The translations under genes were made by a program, and so were the position numbers. From assembly GCA_937928405.1 (NCBI GenBank), contig CALFWZ010000169.1, positions 1 to 56,976 of the forward strand: 56,976 nt of DNA, given 5' to 3'. A model generated the notes under the pieces. That model saw only the letters and a program-made list of their open reading frames with translations, did not search any database and had not been told where the DNA came from. This DNA is from an uncultured Saprospiraceae bacterium (GTDB taxonomy: Bacteria; Bacteroidota; Bacteroidia; Chitinophagales; Saprospiraceae). Positions 12,301 through 19,283 of the stretch are shown piece after piece (positions within the stretch are counted from its first letter, which is position 1; the number at the start of each line of letters is the position of its first letter).

Positions 12301-12704
12301 TAGAATTATATAGCCAAGAAGCATTTCTGAATAATCTTCCAGCAGTAGTTCCACTCCAGCAATTTCAATATTCAAAAGATAAACTGATATTAGATATGTC
12401 GGCAGTACAAAGTCAACTTAGAGCTTGTGAATTAACCTTTCCACCAATTGGCGGAGGTCTTCTTCTTGGTCCTAATGATAGTTTTTGCAGCGATTACCCA
12501 TTTGGTAGTATGTGTTCCGCTTATGGAGAAAACGTAGTCCAATGGCTTTTTCATAACGCACTTGAATACGAAGCTACCGAGGGAACATACCCTGTACATC
12601 TGTATTACAAACTACCTCATCAAAATAATAGTAGCAGCTTTAATACACAAGTTACTTATGATTTTATTTTTCAAGACACAGGAACAGGAGGGACCGGACA
12701 ATAA
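6363..12704 (+). CDS. giant secreted protein, 2113 aa, function unknown
   Basis: Signal peptide at the N-terminus (MKKFLFFFLLNIAFFHQVEA, cut near residue 20). The rest is hydrophilic and strongly beta-rich. About residues 20-170 form an Ig-like head; 290-360 are rich in N-G-F/D motifs with CxC pairs; 800-1650 are long repeats of alternating strand and turn, resembling layered beta-sheet or beta-solenoid sections (FNGFGLKL, FTGFGGGV). About 1650-2113 look like adhesive Ig-like modules. I see no T9SS sorting domain: the end is Gly/Thr-rich (TGTGGTGQ). It may stay periplasmic or be exported with a partner. It lies 58 bases after the T9SS protein and 69 before the fibronectin-III protein, so it is very likely co-transcribed. 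I suggest a scaffold or carrier role for the toxin-like protein downstream; this is inference only. Confidence 0.8.
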   Translation: MKKFLFFFLLNIAFFHQVEAKDSLAVDLKLDKDWCASVTSDIANWIEGYQMGSDVLSVYLNVTTYEFQDFLDLNTTDQITLRLFWRSNSGNQIRREVDYIIDSTEPDFDIRNWTAIHEPADLEGGYYVVQVLIGDNTCSEFIPIIMVEEIDEEEQLPIDLPSYNCGDDYEYKTPEGNTDLSSAAPGDIFFIGGFPILLETVTPPEGGDNGMFSGTGVIPLPFDRKVVSVEFFDVHVNDKREITSGDVIAQGDDPENYPNFNPDTDIVNIGGEICLPPAETPGYENGGVDENGLNPRGFDPTTAVHSETGTNFDPNGFDMNGNYQDGTPYNQCGCSIEGLTEANEPCDITCGPNPEAEEFAENIASNLPTEITTIINLLIAENQTLLTSLGCPQIRGEIEDLNNGPEGLGYDPVFVFGEGNKYINDDMHLHFTERPQPLPINISTRDPKAVLLEKKHIDLYDCDKQAYALRAYIQTLNFLNEQAQKDPFVTATLTKIENWSEYMLNLMKGEADDQPGESEEFQNWLAGEIGQYMMDHSGLDHSYHNLFVDNAVQQEDLLQNKIESIFDFNQRGTYHDIASIEPNMAFDEAFTLEDASFLFRQGHQKINGVDRAYYLEELAKKQSLVVSENAPQLMPIIVDKTVSNKTYTIYLDQIVFSTTGARVNAFLIITDPESGKRIIFKGLNIGFGPTGLQGESRLSLESEVQIRLNNSAMFILNPSGETFVEWDCEGFSRMGVDAGIEFCRNFITPLDPGTLEPVADEEARYRFNIITEIDSWLEFNLTLDGGTPFAVTKYEDIKWQFSDVILDFSSSSTADFEPPEGFASPYYDGVRMDDLWKGVFIDTLSVRFPNNFSSGSEPIMASATNVLIDGNGFSGGLSVTNLITIDDGNLGGWPFSINNFHLKILNNQYAGAGMGGEVNVPIFEENLVYRAAIYPDNEYHFSITTQSDLTADVFVASVTLEENSAIDVSYVEGEFTAVATLHGNMEINTGANDNAAFSVGLPTVTFQGLEISNKPTHFNAGTWGIESAEPGAALAGISFNGFGLKLMGIEPLGGNHLGQDEAGLKLDLEVSFSDDDKISFAGRGVSRIIGKMETNATTHRQSWDFDRIELERLNVKGQCPGVKRLDGEVFWYDDNPDTPTGFGEGFRGSLFLELEKTGIGVDAVAQFGKVDGVNGEYKYFFVDAMVKLGNASPTIGVMKFTGFGGGVSNNMNLTQTHTDLANAPENGANIPLPALGQSLSGTLYTPNENASLGLKAVVTMATLQENIFNGTAGMSFEFFDGGGINQISFFGSGHFLKGVDLGIQPGVTDGDDIPNGTRPAVVAPLSAYIDLNINFANQANNQKFSLDGSLVAYLNAGILVGAAGDGKMIDARVHFSDKEWFIYIGTPDEPANINLNLPFIQAGVTAYLDIGTNVPPMPDLPDNVKEIAYKVNDNSSLRQSGGGFVFGAAITVGIQVGSGSLVSGSVEAGAGFDISLRKYNNLRCLQSNGELGDVVGIDGWYATGQIWAFVQGEVRVFGAPILRAGIAAVLQARLPNPFFAQATVGVRVKIGPVKFNKSLSLKLGNDCTLVSNDPNDAIGIDIIPYIDPTNGGESIETNAKITAPYNVKPHPLTYVEVTTLDGEIKRYNVEVIRHEITTDQGIELDHFYEIDYNNNQIVLEPKSFFPGETTITAIIDVAVKEGGDVIGVQSDTTIFVTAPDMEIIPETNVEYVYPANGMNNFYPAENVGSQELGISEYSGYLKMRALQPAINNMLEEDTYIRFTDNEDNETLVPVSYNYLENRIDFVMGTDLLENDKGYKMELVHYTHHETIPLSAVHIEPTAGTRPLNSSSLLVRALGGSSPIVSPSAAGTTEPVVISTSEQIIYTNYFRVSKYNTFTEKMEDVLTHTGNWFSRNIGNEAFDEIELKGRAARGLRQLIWIAPGTNNPQLNLAGSFYTDITGYTPLNVPPGCPERIDYNDVVWNQGGPEATALINDFDNPLELYSQEAFLNNLPAVVPLQQFQYSKDKLILDMSAVQSQLRACELTFPPIGGGLLLGPNDSFCSDYPFGSMCSAYGENVVQWLFHNALEYEATEGTYPVHLYYKLPHQNNSSSFNTQVTYDFIFQDTGTGGTGQ

Positions 12705-12773
12705 ACTTTGTTTTTTGTTTTAAAATTTTTATAAAAATATTCCCCTTACGGAATTACTTATTAAACAATAATT

Positions 12774-15131
12774 ATGTTAAAATATATTTTAATTTTCATT
12801 AGTTGTTTGTTTGCAATAATGGTTGCACAAGCACAATCTTCCACGGGAAAGAAGCTAGAGTCTTTGTCTACTACGGATGGCAATAAGATTTTAATCCGAT
12901 GGTTACCTATGGATTATGACACTTGGGTCTTGGGAAATACACAAGGTTATCAGGTCGAACGGTATATCTATTCGATTAATGGTGTTAGACAGGACCAGCA
13001 GGATCTCTACAATAGCAAAATCATTTTAACGAACAGTTTGTTTCCGCTCACGGAAGCCCAATGGAATAGCCAATTTCCTAGCACTAATAATTTTGCCCAG
13101 CTAGCCAAAGGGGTACTCTACGATCCTGGAGCTGCACTACCTGCTAATCCTAATCTTTCAGATGCCGTCAACTATCAGGAAGATAAGAATACGCGTTTTA
13201 TCTTTGGTTTATATGCGGCTGATCAAGATTTTGAAGTGGCGAAAGGACTAGCCAATGCTTTAGAAGACAACAATGTGGTGGCGGGGAGAGAATACCTCTA
13301 CCGAATCTCTATTAATGGAAACCCAGATCTAGTTACTGCTTTTTTAGCCAATTCAGATAGTATACCAGTCTTGACAGCACCAATAGAGCTTTCAGGAGTA
13401 GGAGAAGATCACCAAGCTATGTTGACTTGGAATATTAAACAGACAGAACAAGAATATTCCAACTATATCCTCGAACGTTCGACCGATGGAATCAATTATC
13501 AGTCCGTCAATGATCTTCCCTTTCTTTTCTCTTCCGAAGAAGAAGATCCAGAATTTTCTTTTTACCAAGATAGTCTTGATAACAATACCACCATCTATAG
13601 CTACCGAGTAAGAGGTAAAACACCGTTCTGTGTATTAGGTCCTCCTTCGGATACCATTCAGATAAAAGGACGTCCGGGACGGATTCCAAATTTTCAGCCG
13701 AAGTTTAAGCGAATAAGAGAAAGATCAGATAGAAATGCCCTTGTTTGGACAGATATGATTCCTGATAGTATTTCGAGTCGCATTGCTGGATTTAATATTC
13801 TTCGTTCTGAAAAGCCTACGGAAGGATATATAAAGTTGAATACTGCTCTACGTCCTAGCCATGCTAGGTCTTTTGGTGATCGCAACTTTCTTCCTTCTGC
13901 CTATTACCGGTTGGAAGTAATTGATGAAAACAATCATAGCTATCTATCTACTCCCGAACTCTTTCAGCGAGTAGATTCAATTCCTCCTGCCATTCCTTCT
14001 GGATTTGAGGGAGAATTTGTCACCAAAGAAACGCTTATACTAACTTGGGATAAAAATACAGAACCTGATATTCAAGGATACCGAATATTCGCAGCTAATA
14101 ATCGTAATGCGAATTATACCATTATCACGCCCCAACAGGTAACCTCTGAGACCTTTGTTCACGAAATCGACCCAACTTTTGCAGTAGATAGCCTCTACCT
14201 AAAAATAGCGGCGGGAGATGGTCACGACAATTACTCCGACTTTTCCTCGGTGCTTGCCATCGCTCGGCCCGACATCATTCCTCCTTCTCAACCCGTCCTC
14301 TATAAAGCCAATCCAACCCCTGCTGGGATCGAAATAGGCTGGGCTCTTAGCGGAAGCGACGACGTGGCGCGCCACGAACTACAACGTAAAAATATCAACC
14401 TTACCAGTTGGGAAACAGTACTCACAATCACTCCAGAAGAGGAAGAAAATTACAAAGCCATTTTAATCGGCGACAGCTCCTCGGTAACGAATTACTTAGA
14501 TTCGACCCTACTCGATCCAGGTACTTACCAGTATCGATTAGCGGCCTTTGATCTCTATGAAAACGGATCTGCTTCCCAGCTGATCAAGATCCGTCCCTAC
14601 ACCAGTGGTGTACGAGGAAATATCGAAGCCGTCAGTCTCAGCCCACGTTGTGTTGCCCCTGGTAATGTGGAAAACCAAAACGGATATGACGCCCTCGAAG
14701 CCTATCTTTTTGAATATGAAGATGAAGGCACCCGAAATATGGAACTACTCGAACAAATTTTTATCTACCATGTCATCACGCCCGACGAATTTGAAGCATT
14801 TAAAAAACCAAATGCCGATCTCGGGGTGATTTACCAAACCCTCCAATTACGAAAAATGAATCTCTGGTCTGATAGCCTAATTGCCCGCGTAGATATCTCT
14901 TGGGAATATACGCCCACGGGTGTACGTGACTATCAGATTTTTCGGAGTACGGCGGGGAGCGAGATGATGCTTTATCAAACGGTACCTGCCAATAGCCTCA
15001 CCGATCTAATTTTTGAAGATACGGATGTCAAAGCGGGACGACGCTATTTTTATCGGATTCTAGCGAGACACCACGGTGGTGGATTTTCGGAGATGAGTGA
15101 GGTGAAGATGGTGAGGGTGCCGGTGTTGTAG
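12774..15131 (+). CDS. secreted fibronectin type III repeat protein
   Basis: 785 aa with a signal peptide (cut after AIMVAQAQ). At least five fibronectin-III-like units can be traced through their W and Y/R-rich strands: YILERSTDGINYQSV, FNILRSEKP, GYRIFAANN, HELQRKN and YQIFRSTAG followed by GRRYFYRILA. No catalytic motif, membrane anchor or T9SS sorting domain is visible; the protein ends after the last FN3 strand. Such proteins bind other proteins or glycans outside the cytoplasmic membrane. The last third (about 14100-15130) is visibly richer in C and G than the DNA that follows from 15150. That sharp change coincides with the start of the toxin-like gene 33 bases on and suggests the downstream pair has a different history. 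Confidence 0.82.
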   Translation: MLKYILIFISCLFAIMVAQAQSSTGKKLESLSTTDGNKILIRWLPMDYDTWVLGNTQGYQVERYIYSINGVRQDQQDLYNSKIILTNSLFPLTEAQWNSQFPSTNNFAQLAKGVLYDPGAALPANPNLSDAVNYQEDKNTRFIFGLYAADQDFEVAKGLANALEDNNVVAGREYLYRISINGNPDLVTAFLANSDSIPVLTAPIELSGVGEDHQAMLTWNIKQTEQEYSNYILERSTDGINYQSVNDLPFLFSSEEEDPEFSFYQDSLDNNTTIYSYRVRGKTPFCVLGPPSDTIQIKGRPGRIPNFQPKFKRIRERSDRNALVWTDMIPDSISSRIAGFNILRSEKPTEGYIKLNTALRPSHARSFGDRNFLPSAYYRLEVIDENNHSYLSTPELFQRVDSIPPAIPSGFEGEFVTKETLILTWDKNTEPDIQGYRIFAANNRNANYTIITPQQVTSETFVHEIDPTFAVDSLYLKIAAGDGHDNYSDFSSVLAIARPDIIPPSQPVLYKANPTPAGIEIGWALSGSDDVARHELQRKNINLTSWETVLTITPEEEENYKAILIGDSSSVTNYLDSTLLDPGTYQYRLAAFDLYENGSASQLIKIRPYTSGVRGNIEAVSLSPRCVAPGNVENQNGYDALEAYLFEYEDEGTRNMELLEQIFIYHVITPDEFEAFKKPNADLGVIYQTLQLRKMNLWSDSLIARVDISWEYTPTGVRDYQIFRSTAGSEMMLYQTVPANSLTDLIFEDTDVKAGRRYFYRILARHHGGGFSEMSEVKMVRVPVL

Positions 15132-15164
15132 AAGAAGATTTATTAAAAGCAAAAAATTATTAAG

Positions 15165-17576
15165 ATGAAAAAATATATTAGCTCTATTGTCTTTTTCCTT
15201 TTCTCTGCCAGCATGTTATTGGGACAAGGACCTTATTATGTTAATTTGAGTGATGCTTCTGGTTTTGATCGCTCACCGTACCAGACTCAGTTGGAGGCTG
15301 CGGCACAGGAAATTATTGATGTGTTGCCGGAGGAATATCAAAGTCAGTTTAAGGTGTTTGATTTTGGATTTTATTTGCATAATGAAGCATACATAGACGG
15401 GTATACTCCAGCTATTGAACAAGCAAAACTATTATCCTCACAGGAAAGTACGTATTATCTGCTGTTTGCTAAAGAAACAAGTAAAGACGGAGTATATTCA
15501 AAAATTCATATTGAAATTGAATTGCCTCGGATGAATCCAAATTATCCTTGCGTAAGTGAAGATATTCAGGATGTTTTAGAAATATATGTAAATAGTGCTA
15601 CACAGAACATTTATGAGCAAAATGGGAAAAATCCGAGTACTTATGATGAGGCAGAAATTGCAGGGATGCTAGAGTTTACTTCACGCGTAAATCATTTGTT
15701 TAATTGTTGTGTAGGAACAGAGAATATTACCTGTGATGCTGTTTTGTCTAATAGAAAAATCGCATCTGATTTATCAAATAATTTTATCCATCCTGCATCT
15801 CAATTTGTTGAGTTTACTAATATAGAAAATATTCAATTAGAAAATTATGAGTATAACTATATAAAATCTGATCTTCAAATATCTTTTGATGTTAGAATAC
15901 AAGAAGATGGTTTTGTTAACCAGTTAATATCAGAAACTCAGAACCTTACCCAAGATCTTGAAGGAATTGCGAATGCTAATTATAATTCTAACGATACAAT
16001 CACTTTTAATGTAAAAGTGTTACACATTACCACATCATCTTATGATTCCATTACCCAAAAATTACAAGGAACATTTGTAAACGACAATGTAACAAGCCTT
16101 CCACCGATCAATTCAACAATAAATGCTGAACCAAGTGCTTACTATGAAGAAATTGTAGTGGTGGATGTAGAAGTAGGTGTTCCCCCTATTATCTTATCTA
16201 GATTACGGGTAGAATATGCACCTGTGCAAGGAATCAACAGCGTGCCTGATGACCCAAACCGCCCAAGTAATGTAGGGCAGGAGGAATTTATTTTACCAGT
16301 CATCGCAGCTAAAATAGGTCAGGCACTTTTAAAAAGGGCAATGTATGCTAGTATTAATGTTGGTGTGAATGTAGTGATTGAGGTATTTATTACGAAATAT
16401 TTAGGTCATGATGATCAATGTACGTGGTCAGAAGCACTATGGAGTGCAAATATTACAGGTTGGCACTTAGCAGTGTGGGCAGCAGAAGGGGCAATAACTG
16501 GGGGTATGACAAGTCAAGTCAAACAAGTTGTAATTTCGGCGCTTGCCCAGACAGCCACCTATGTTTTAACGACCGATAATTTTACTATTAGCACTGCATT
16601 GCTTAATTTTGGACAAGGATTGGCAGCAGGTGCAGCCTTTAGTCTTATTATTAAGAAAATTGGTAGTGCCTATGATAATTTCACCAAAAAATATTTGGTT
16701 AGTAAATACGGAAGTACTAACCTTGTAAACATGGCAGTGAGTGAGTTTGAAGAGGTGTTAGTGAAATTTGGGATTACTATCCAACTTGGTGATGATATTT
16801 TTGAGGGAGTACAGCGGTGGTTTAGATCGTGGGAAGAATTGTTTAATATGCCAAATTTAAGAGTAAATACTCAAGTGTTATTTAACACCAAAAATTGGAG
16901 TGATGACTTATTTTCTAAATTTAAAACTGCTGGTAATAAAAATCCAGATTTTTATGATAAAGTAGATAATTTTCCAATTATATCTAAATATTATGAGGAA
17001 GGTTTTCCTATAATAAGGAAAAATTCTCCTAATAACAAAGAGGTTGAATTGGATATGTTTGCGGGAGATAAGCATAGACCAGATTTACTAAATAATACCA
17101 AAGATCCTCTTTTTACAACTCCAACTTCAAATAGGTATGTTTATAATAACACTCAGTATAAATATGAACCTAGCAATATTACTTCTACTCCTACTGGAAA
17201 ATTAAAAAGAATTGATACTAACCAACCAATTCATGTTGATGGAGAAGGGCTTATGTATATTGTTGATCTTGATGGAGTCATTAGAATTGGAGGTAGAGGA
17301 GGTAATTCAGGTTTTGCTCATCCAACACTAGTGGATGGAGGTGTAATTGGAGGGGAACAAGTAGGCCAGATAAACCCTAATGTATTGTGTGCTGGGATGA
17401 TAAAATTCCAACATGGAAAAATAGTTGAGATTAATAGAATATCTGGTCATTTTAAACCTGATGCAGCACATTTAGACCAAGTTAAGGATATATTCAAGAG
17501 TAGGTTTCAAGCGAACAATACAGCAACCGGAGATTGGAATAATGTTTTTAATAATGATTTACCTTATGCAAATTGA
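15165..17576 (+). CDS. polymorphic-toxin-like exported protein
   Basis: 803 aa with a signal peptide (cut near SMLLGQ, residue 21). Residues 22-375 are a mixed exported region with paired Cys around residues 180-190. Residues 376-505 are hydrophobic and Ala/Gly-rich (GLAAGAAFSLIIKK), like the pre-toxin segments before toxin tips. A charged linker follows, then a compact C-terminal domain (about 650-795) ending in FQHGKIVEINRISGHFKPD. The pattern HP..(V)DGG......AG...F..GKI..I...SGH(F/Y)xP recalls a domain I remember from bacterial polymorphic toxin tips and from plant IQM proteins; its activity is unknown to me. The gene overlaps the next by 11-35 bases, as in toxin/immunity pairs. It could instead be a non-toxic surface protein. 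Confidence 0.7.
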   Translation: MKKYISSIVFFLFSASMLLGQGPYYVNLSDASGFDRSPYQTQLEAAAQEIIDVLPEEYQSQFKVFDFGFYLHNEAYIDGYTPAIEQAKLLSSQESTYYLLFAKETSKDGVYSKIHIEIELPRMNPNYPCVSEDIQDVLEIYVNSATQNIYEQNGKNPSTYDEAEIAGMLEFTSRVNHLFNCCVGTENITCDAVLSNRKIASDLSNNFIHPASQFVEFTNIENIQLENYEYNYIKSDLQISFDVRIQEDGFVNQLISETQNLTQDLEGIANANYNSNDTITFNVKVLHITTSSYDSITQKLQGTFVNDNVTSLPPINSTINAEPSAYYEEIVVVDVEVGVPPIILSRLRVEYAPVQGINSVPDDPNRPSNVGQEEFILPVIAAKIGQALLKRAMYASINVGVNVVIEVFITKYLGHDDQCTWSEALWSANITGWHLAVWAAEGAITGGMTSQVKQVVISALAQTATYVLTTDNFTISTALLNFGQGLAAGAAFSLIIKKIGSAYDNFTKKYLVSKYGSTNLVNMAVSEFEEVLVKFGITIQLGDDIFEGVQRWFRSWEELFNMPNLRVNTQVLFNTKNWSDDLFSKFKTAGNKNPDFYDKVDNFPIISKYYEEGFPIIRKNSPNNKEVELDMFAGDKHRPDLLNNTKDPLFTTPTSNRYVYNNTQYKYEPSNITSTPTGKLKRIDTNQPIHVDGEGLMYIVDLDGVIRIGGRGGNSGFAHPTLVDGGVIGGEQVGQINPNVLCAGMIKFQHGKIVEINRISGHFKPDAAHLDQVKDIFKSRFQANNTATGDWNNVFNNDLPYAN

Positions 17577-18555
17577 ATATCTTAATAGATGGGGCGTTAT
17601 ATATAAGTCTAACTCATGTTTTCACCCAGATGATATTTCTATATGGAATAATTATCCATTTAAAAGTCAATTGCATAAATGCATTGGTATCGATGGAAAA
17701 TTTTTAAAGATTAAATTCTCATCTATCGAAATAAGGATATCTCCAAATTGTTTCATACCCACAGAATCCCCTGAATTTAAACCTTTTGATGTCGTTAAAT
17801 ATACTTCATCTAAAGGTAAACTTGAAATTGGAACAGTAGTTTCTTATCGTTCGTTGGGAAAACCTTATCCTCGTAAAGTATATATCCTTAATGTCAAAGG
17901 CAAAGTAAAATCTACCTTTTATGAAAAGGAACGATTAACTTTATTAGAAATTACATCAGAATCATTAATAAAGAGACGAGCACTAAGTAAGTTGATTTCT
18001 CATGCTTTAAGACATGAACCAGATAAATATACCTTAAAATTAGATCCAGAAGGCTGGGTAAATATGCAACAACTTATCAATGCCATAAAAGAGAAAGGCT
18101 CAGAGTGGCAATCATTACAATATTTTGATATTTTAAAGATGATTGATCTTAGTGACAAAAAACGTCACGAGGTAAAGACAAAGAGGATTGGCCCAGAGTA
18201 TAAGAATAAATATGAATGGTTTATCAGAGCAAAATATGGACATTCTATTGAAGGTAAAATCTATAAAGAAAAACAAAATCCTCCAGATGTTTTGTTTCAT
18301 GGAACTACAAGTGAAGCTGCTGATAAAATTTTGAAAGAAGGTCTGAAGCCAATGGATCGTCAATATGTTCATTTATCTCAAAAGATAGAAGAGGCTGAAC
18401 GAGTAGGAAGGAGAAGACAGTCTAAGCCAGTAATCTTGAAAATAGATGCGAAAAAAGCTTTTGAAGATCAAGTTAATTTTTTTGTAGGGAATGATAAAAT
18501 ATGGCTGAGTGATTTTATTGGGCCAGATTATATCAAGGTAGAAACTTATCGCTAA
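17566..18555 (+). CDS. SH3-like domain fused to RNA 2'-phosphotransferase (Tpt1/KptA)
   Basis: The C-terminal about 195 residues (142-335, counted from the ATG at 17542) are a Tpt1/KptA domain. This enzyme uses NAD+ to remove the 2'-phosphate at an RNA splice junction, giving ADP-ribose 1'',2''-cyclic phosphate. All family signatures are present: ALRHEP (R157, H158), DPEGWV, FIRAKYGHS (R229), LFHGT, MDRQYVHLS, VGRRR (R290) and IWLSDFI. The Arg-His-Arg-Arg active set is therefore intact. About 130 N-terminal residues are not found in stand-alone KptA; they look beta-rich with an SH3/KOW-like core (FKPFDVVKY...KLEIGTVVSY). No signal peptide, so cytoplasmic. The start is uncertain: ATGs at 17542, 17554 and 17566 all lie inside the upstream gene. 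I prefer 17566 (MQIEYLNRWG), which overlaps it by 11 bases. The overlap implies co-translation with the toxin-like gene and a role as immunity or RNA-repair partner, which is inference. Confidence 0.85.
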   Translation: MQIEYLNRWGVIYKSNSCFHPDDISIWNNYPFKSQLHKCIGIDGKFLKIKFSSIEIRISPNCFIPTESPEFKPFDVVKYTSSKGKLEIGTVVSYRSLGKPYPRKVYILNVKGKVKSTFYEKERLTLLEITSESLIKRRALSKLISHALRHEPDKYTLKLDPEGWVNMQQLINAIKEKGSEWQSLQYFDILKMIDLSDKKRHEVKTKRIGPEYKNKYEWFIRAKYGHSIEGKIYKEKQNPPDVLFHGTTSEAADKILKEGLKPMDRQYVHLSQKIEEAERVGRRRQSKPVILKIDAKKAFEDQVNFFVGNDKIWLSDFIGPDYIKVETYR

Positions 18556-19283
18556 ATCTGAGGTTCTGGTATTTCGAAAGAATGATAAGATATTTATGGC
18601 AGTTTGTTTTAGCAAGCATGAATTAAAATTGATAAACAATGGGTTTGATCATTGGAGTAATAACTTACGTGACCGCTATGACACCACAACTTTACTCGCT
18701 CCTTTACACGTCACGTGTAGAAACGAAAACTTATACAAAATTTTCTTAATTTTAAACTTAAATAATAAGCACTTTCCAATGCGGCAAAAAAATCAGATCA
18801 AAGAGACCTAAATTATATAACGATAATGGTAGTATTTGTTTAAAAAAAAAGATATACAAAATAGTTGAGATGTCAGTTTATAGTAGCCCTTTATTCAAAA
18901 TAAGAGGTCATTTAATTTTTAGAAAAACAACAATATGAATACCCGCTACCCCCCACAAGACAAAACGAAAACAAGATGATACACAAAAGTAAAAGCCGCT
19001 CGTTTACACCTCTGGTGTAGAAACAGCTCAACAAGCAACAAGTAGAAAGGTCAAAAACTTCTTTCAAATTCCATTTTTATTCAAGATAGGTTGGTGTTGT
19101 TATGTGCTCGGCCATCTGGAACGAACATATTATTAAGAATCAAACATCCCTGATGCTTAAAAACTAGACTTATTTGACTTTAACATTTTTAATGTTAATT
19201 TTGAAAATCTAATCTATTCAGTTGATTAGAGGCGATTTTCACTTCTTTATTAAAAAAAAATATTTGACACAAAAAATTATAAG
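18556..19283. other. intergenic region with dispersed repeats, no gene seen
   Basis: No frame carries a credible protein. The stretch holds a short repeat fragment with a near-perfect inverted repeat (TACACGT-C-ACGTGTA, 18704-18718) and the full repeat copy A at 18998-19101. The 180 bases before the next gene are AT-rich and probably hold its promoter. Confidence 0.6.
18998..19101 (+). repeat. dispersed repeat, copy A
   Basis: Starts GCTCGTTTACACC and continues GTGTAGAAACAGCTCAACAA, ending TTGGTGTTGTT. It is colinear with copy B at 20781-20905: shared blocks are the GCTCGTTTACACC head, the GTAGAAACAGCTCAACAAGC block, CATTTTTATTCA-type and TGGTGTTGTT tails. GTTTACACC and GGTGTAGAAAC can pair as a 9-bp stem with one bulged base. 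A truncated relative (CTCCTTTACACG...GTGTAGAAAC) lies at 18698-18730. The two full copies flank the FG-GAP gene. Confidence 0.75.

Noticed and set aside
12600..12704. T9SS sorting domain at the end of the 2113-aa protein
   Set aside because: No PNP motif, no GxY(x)V strand pair and a Gly/Thr tail; I could not support it.
18596..18811. 71-codon plus-strand frame after the Tpt1 gene
   Set aside because: Overlaps the dispersed repeat fragment; no signal, motif or plausible composition.
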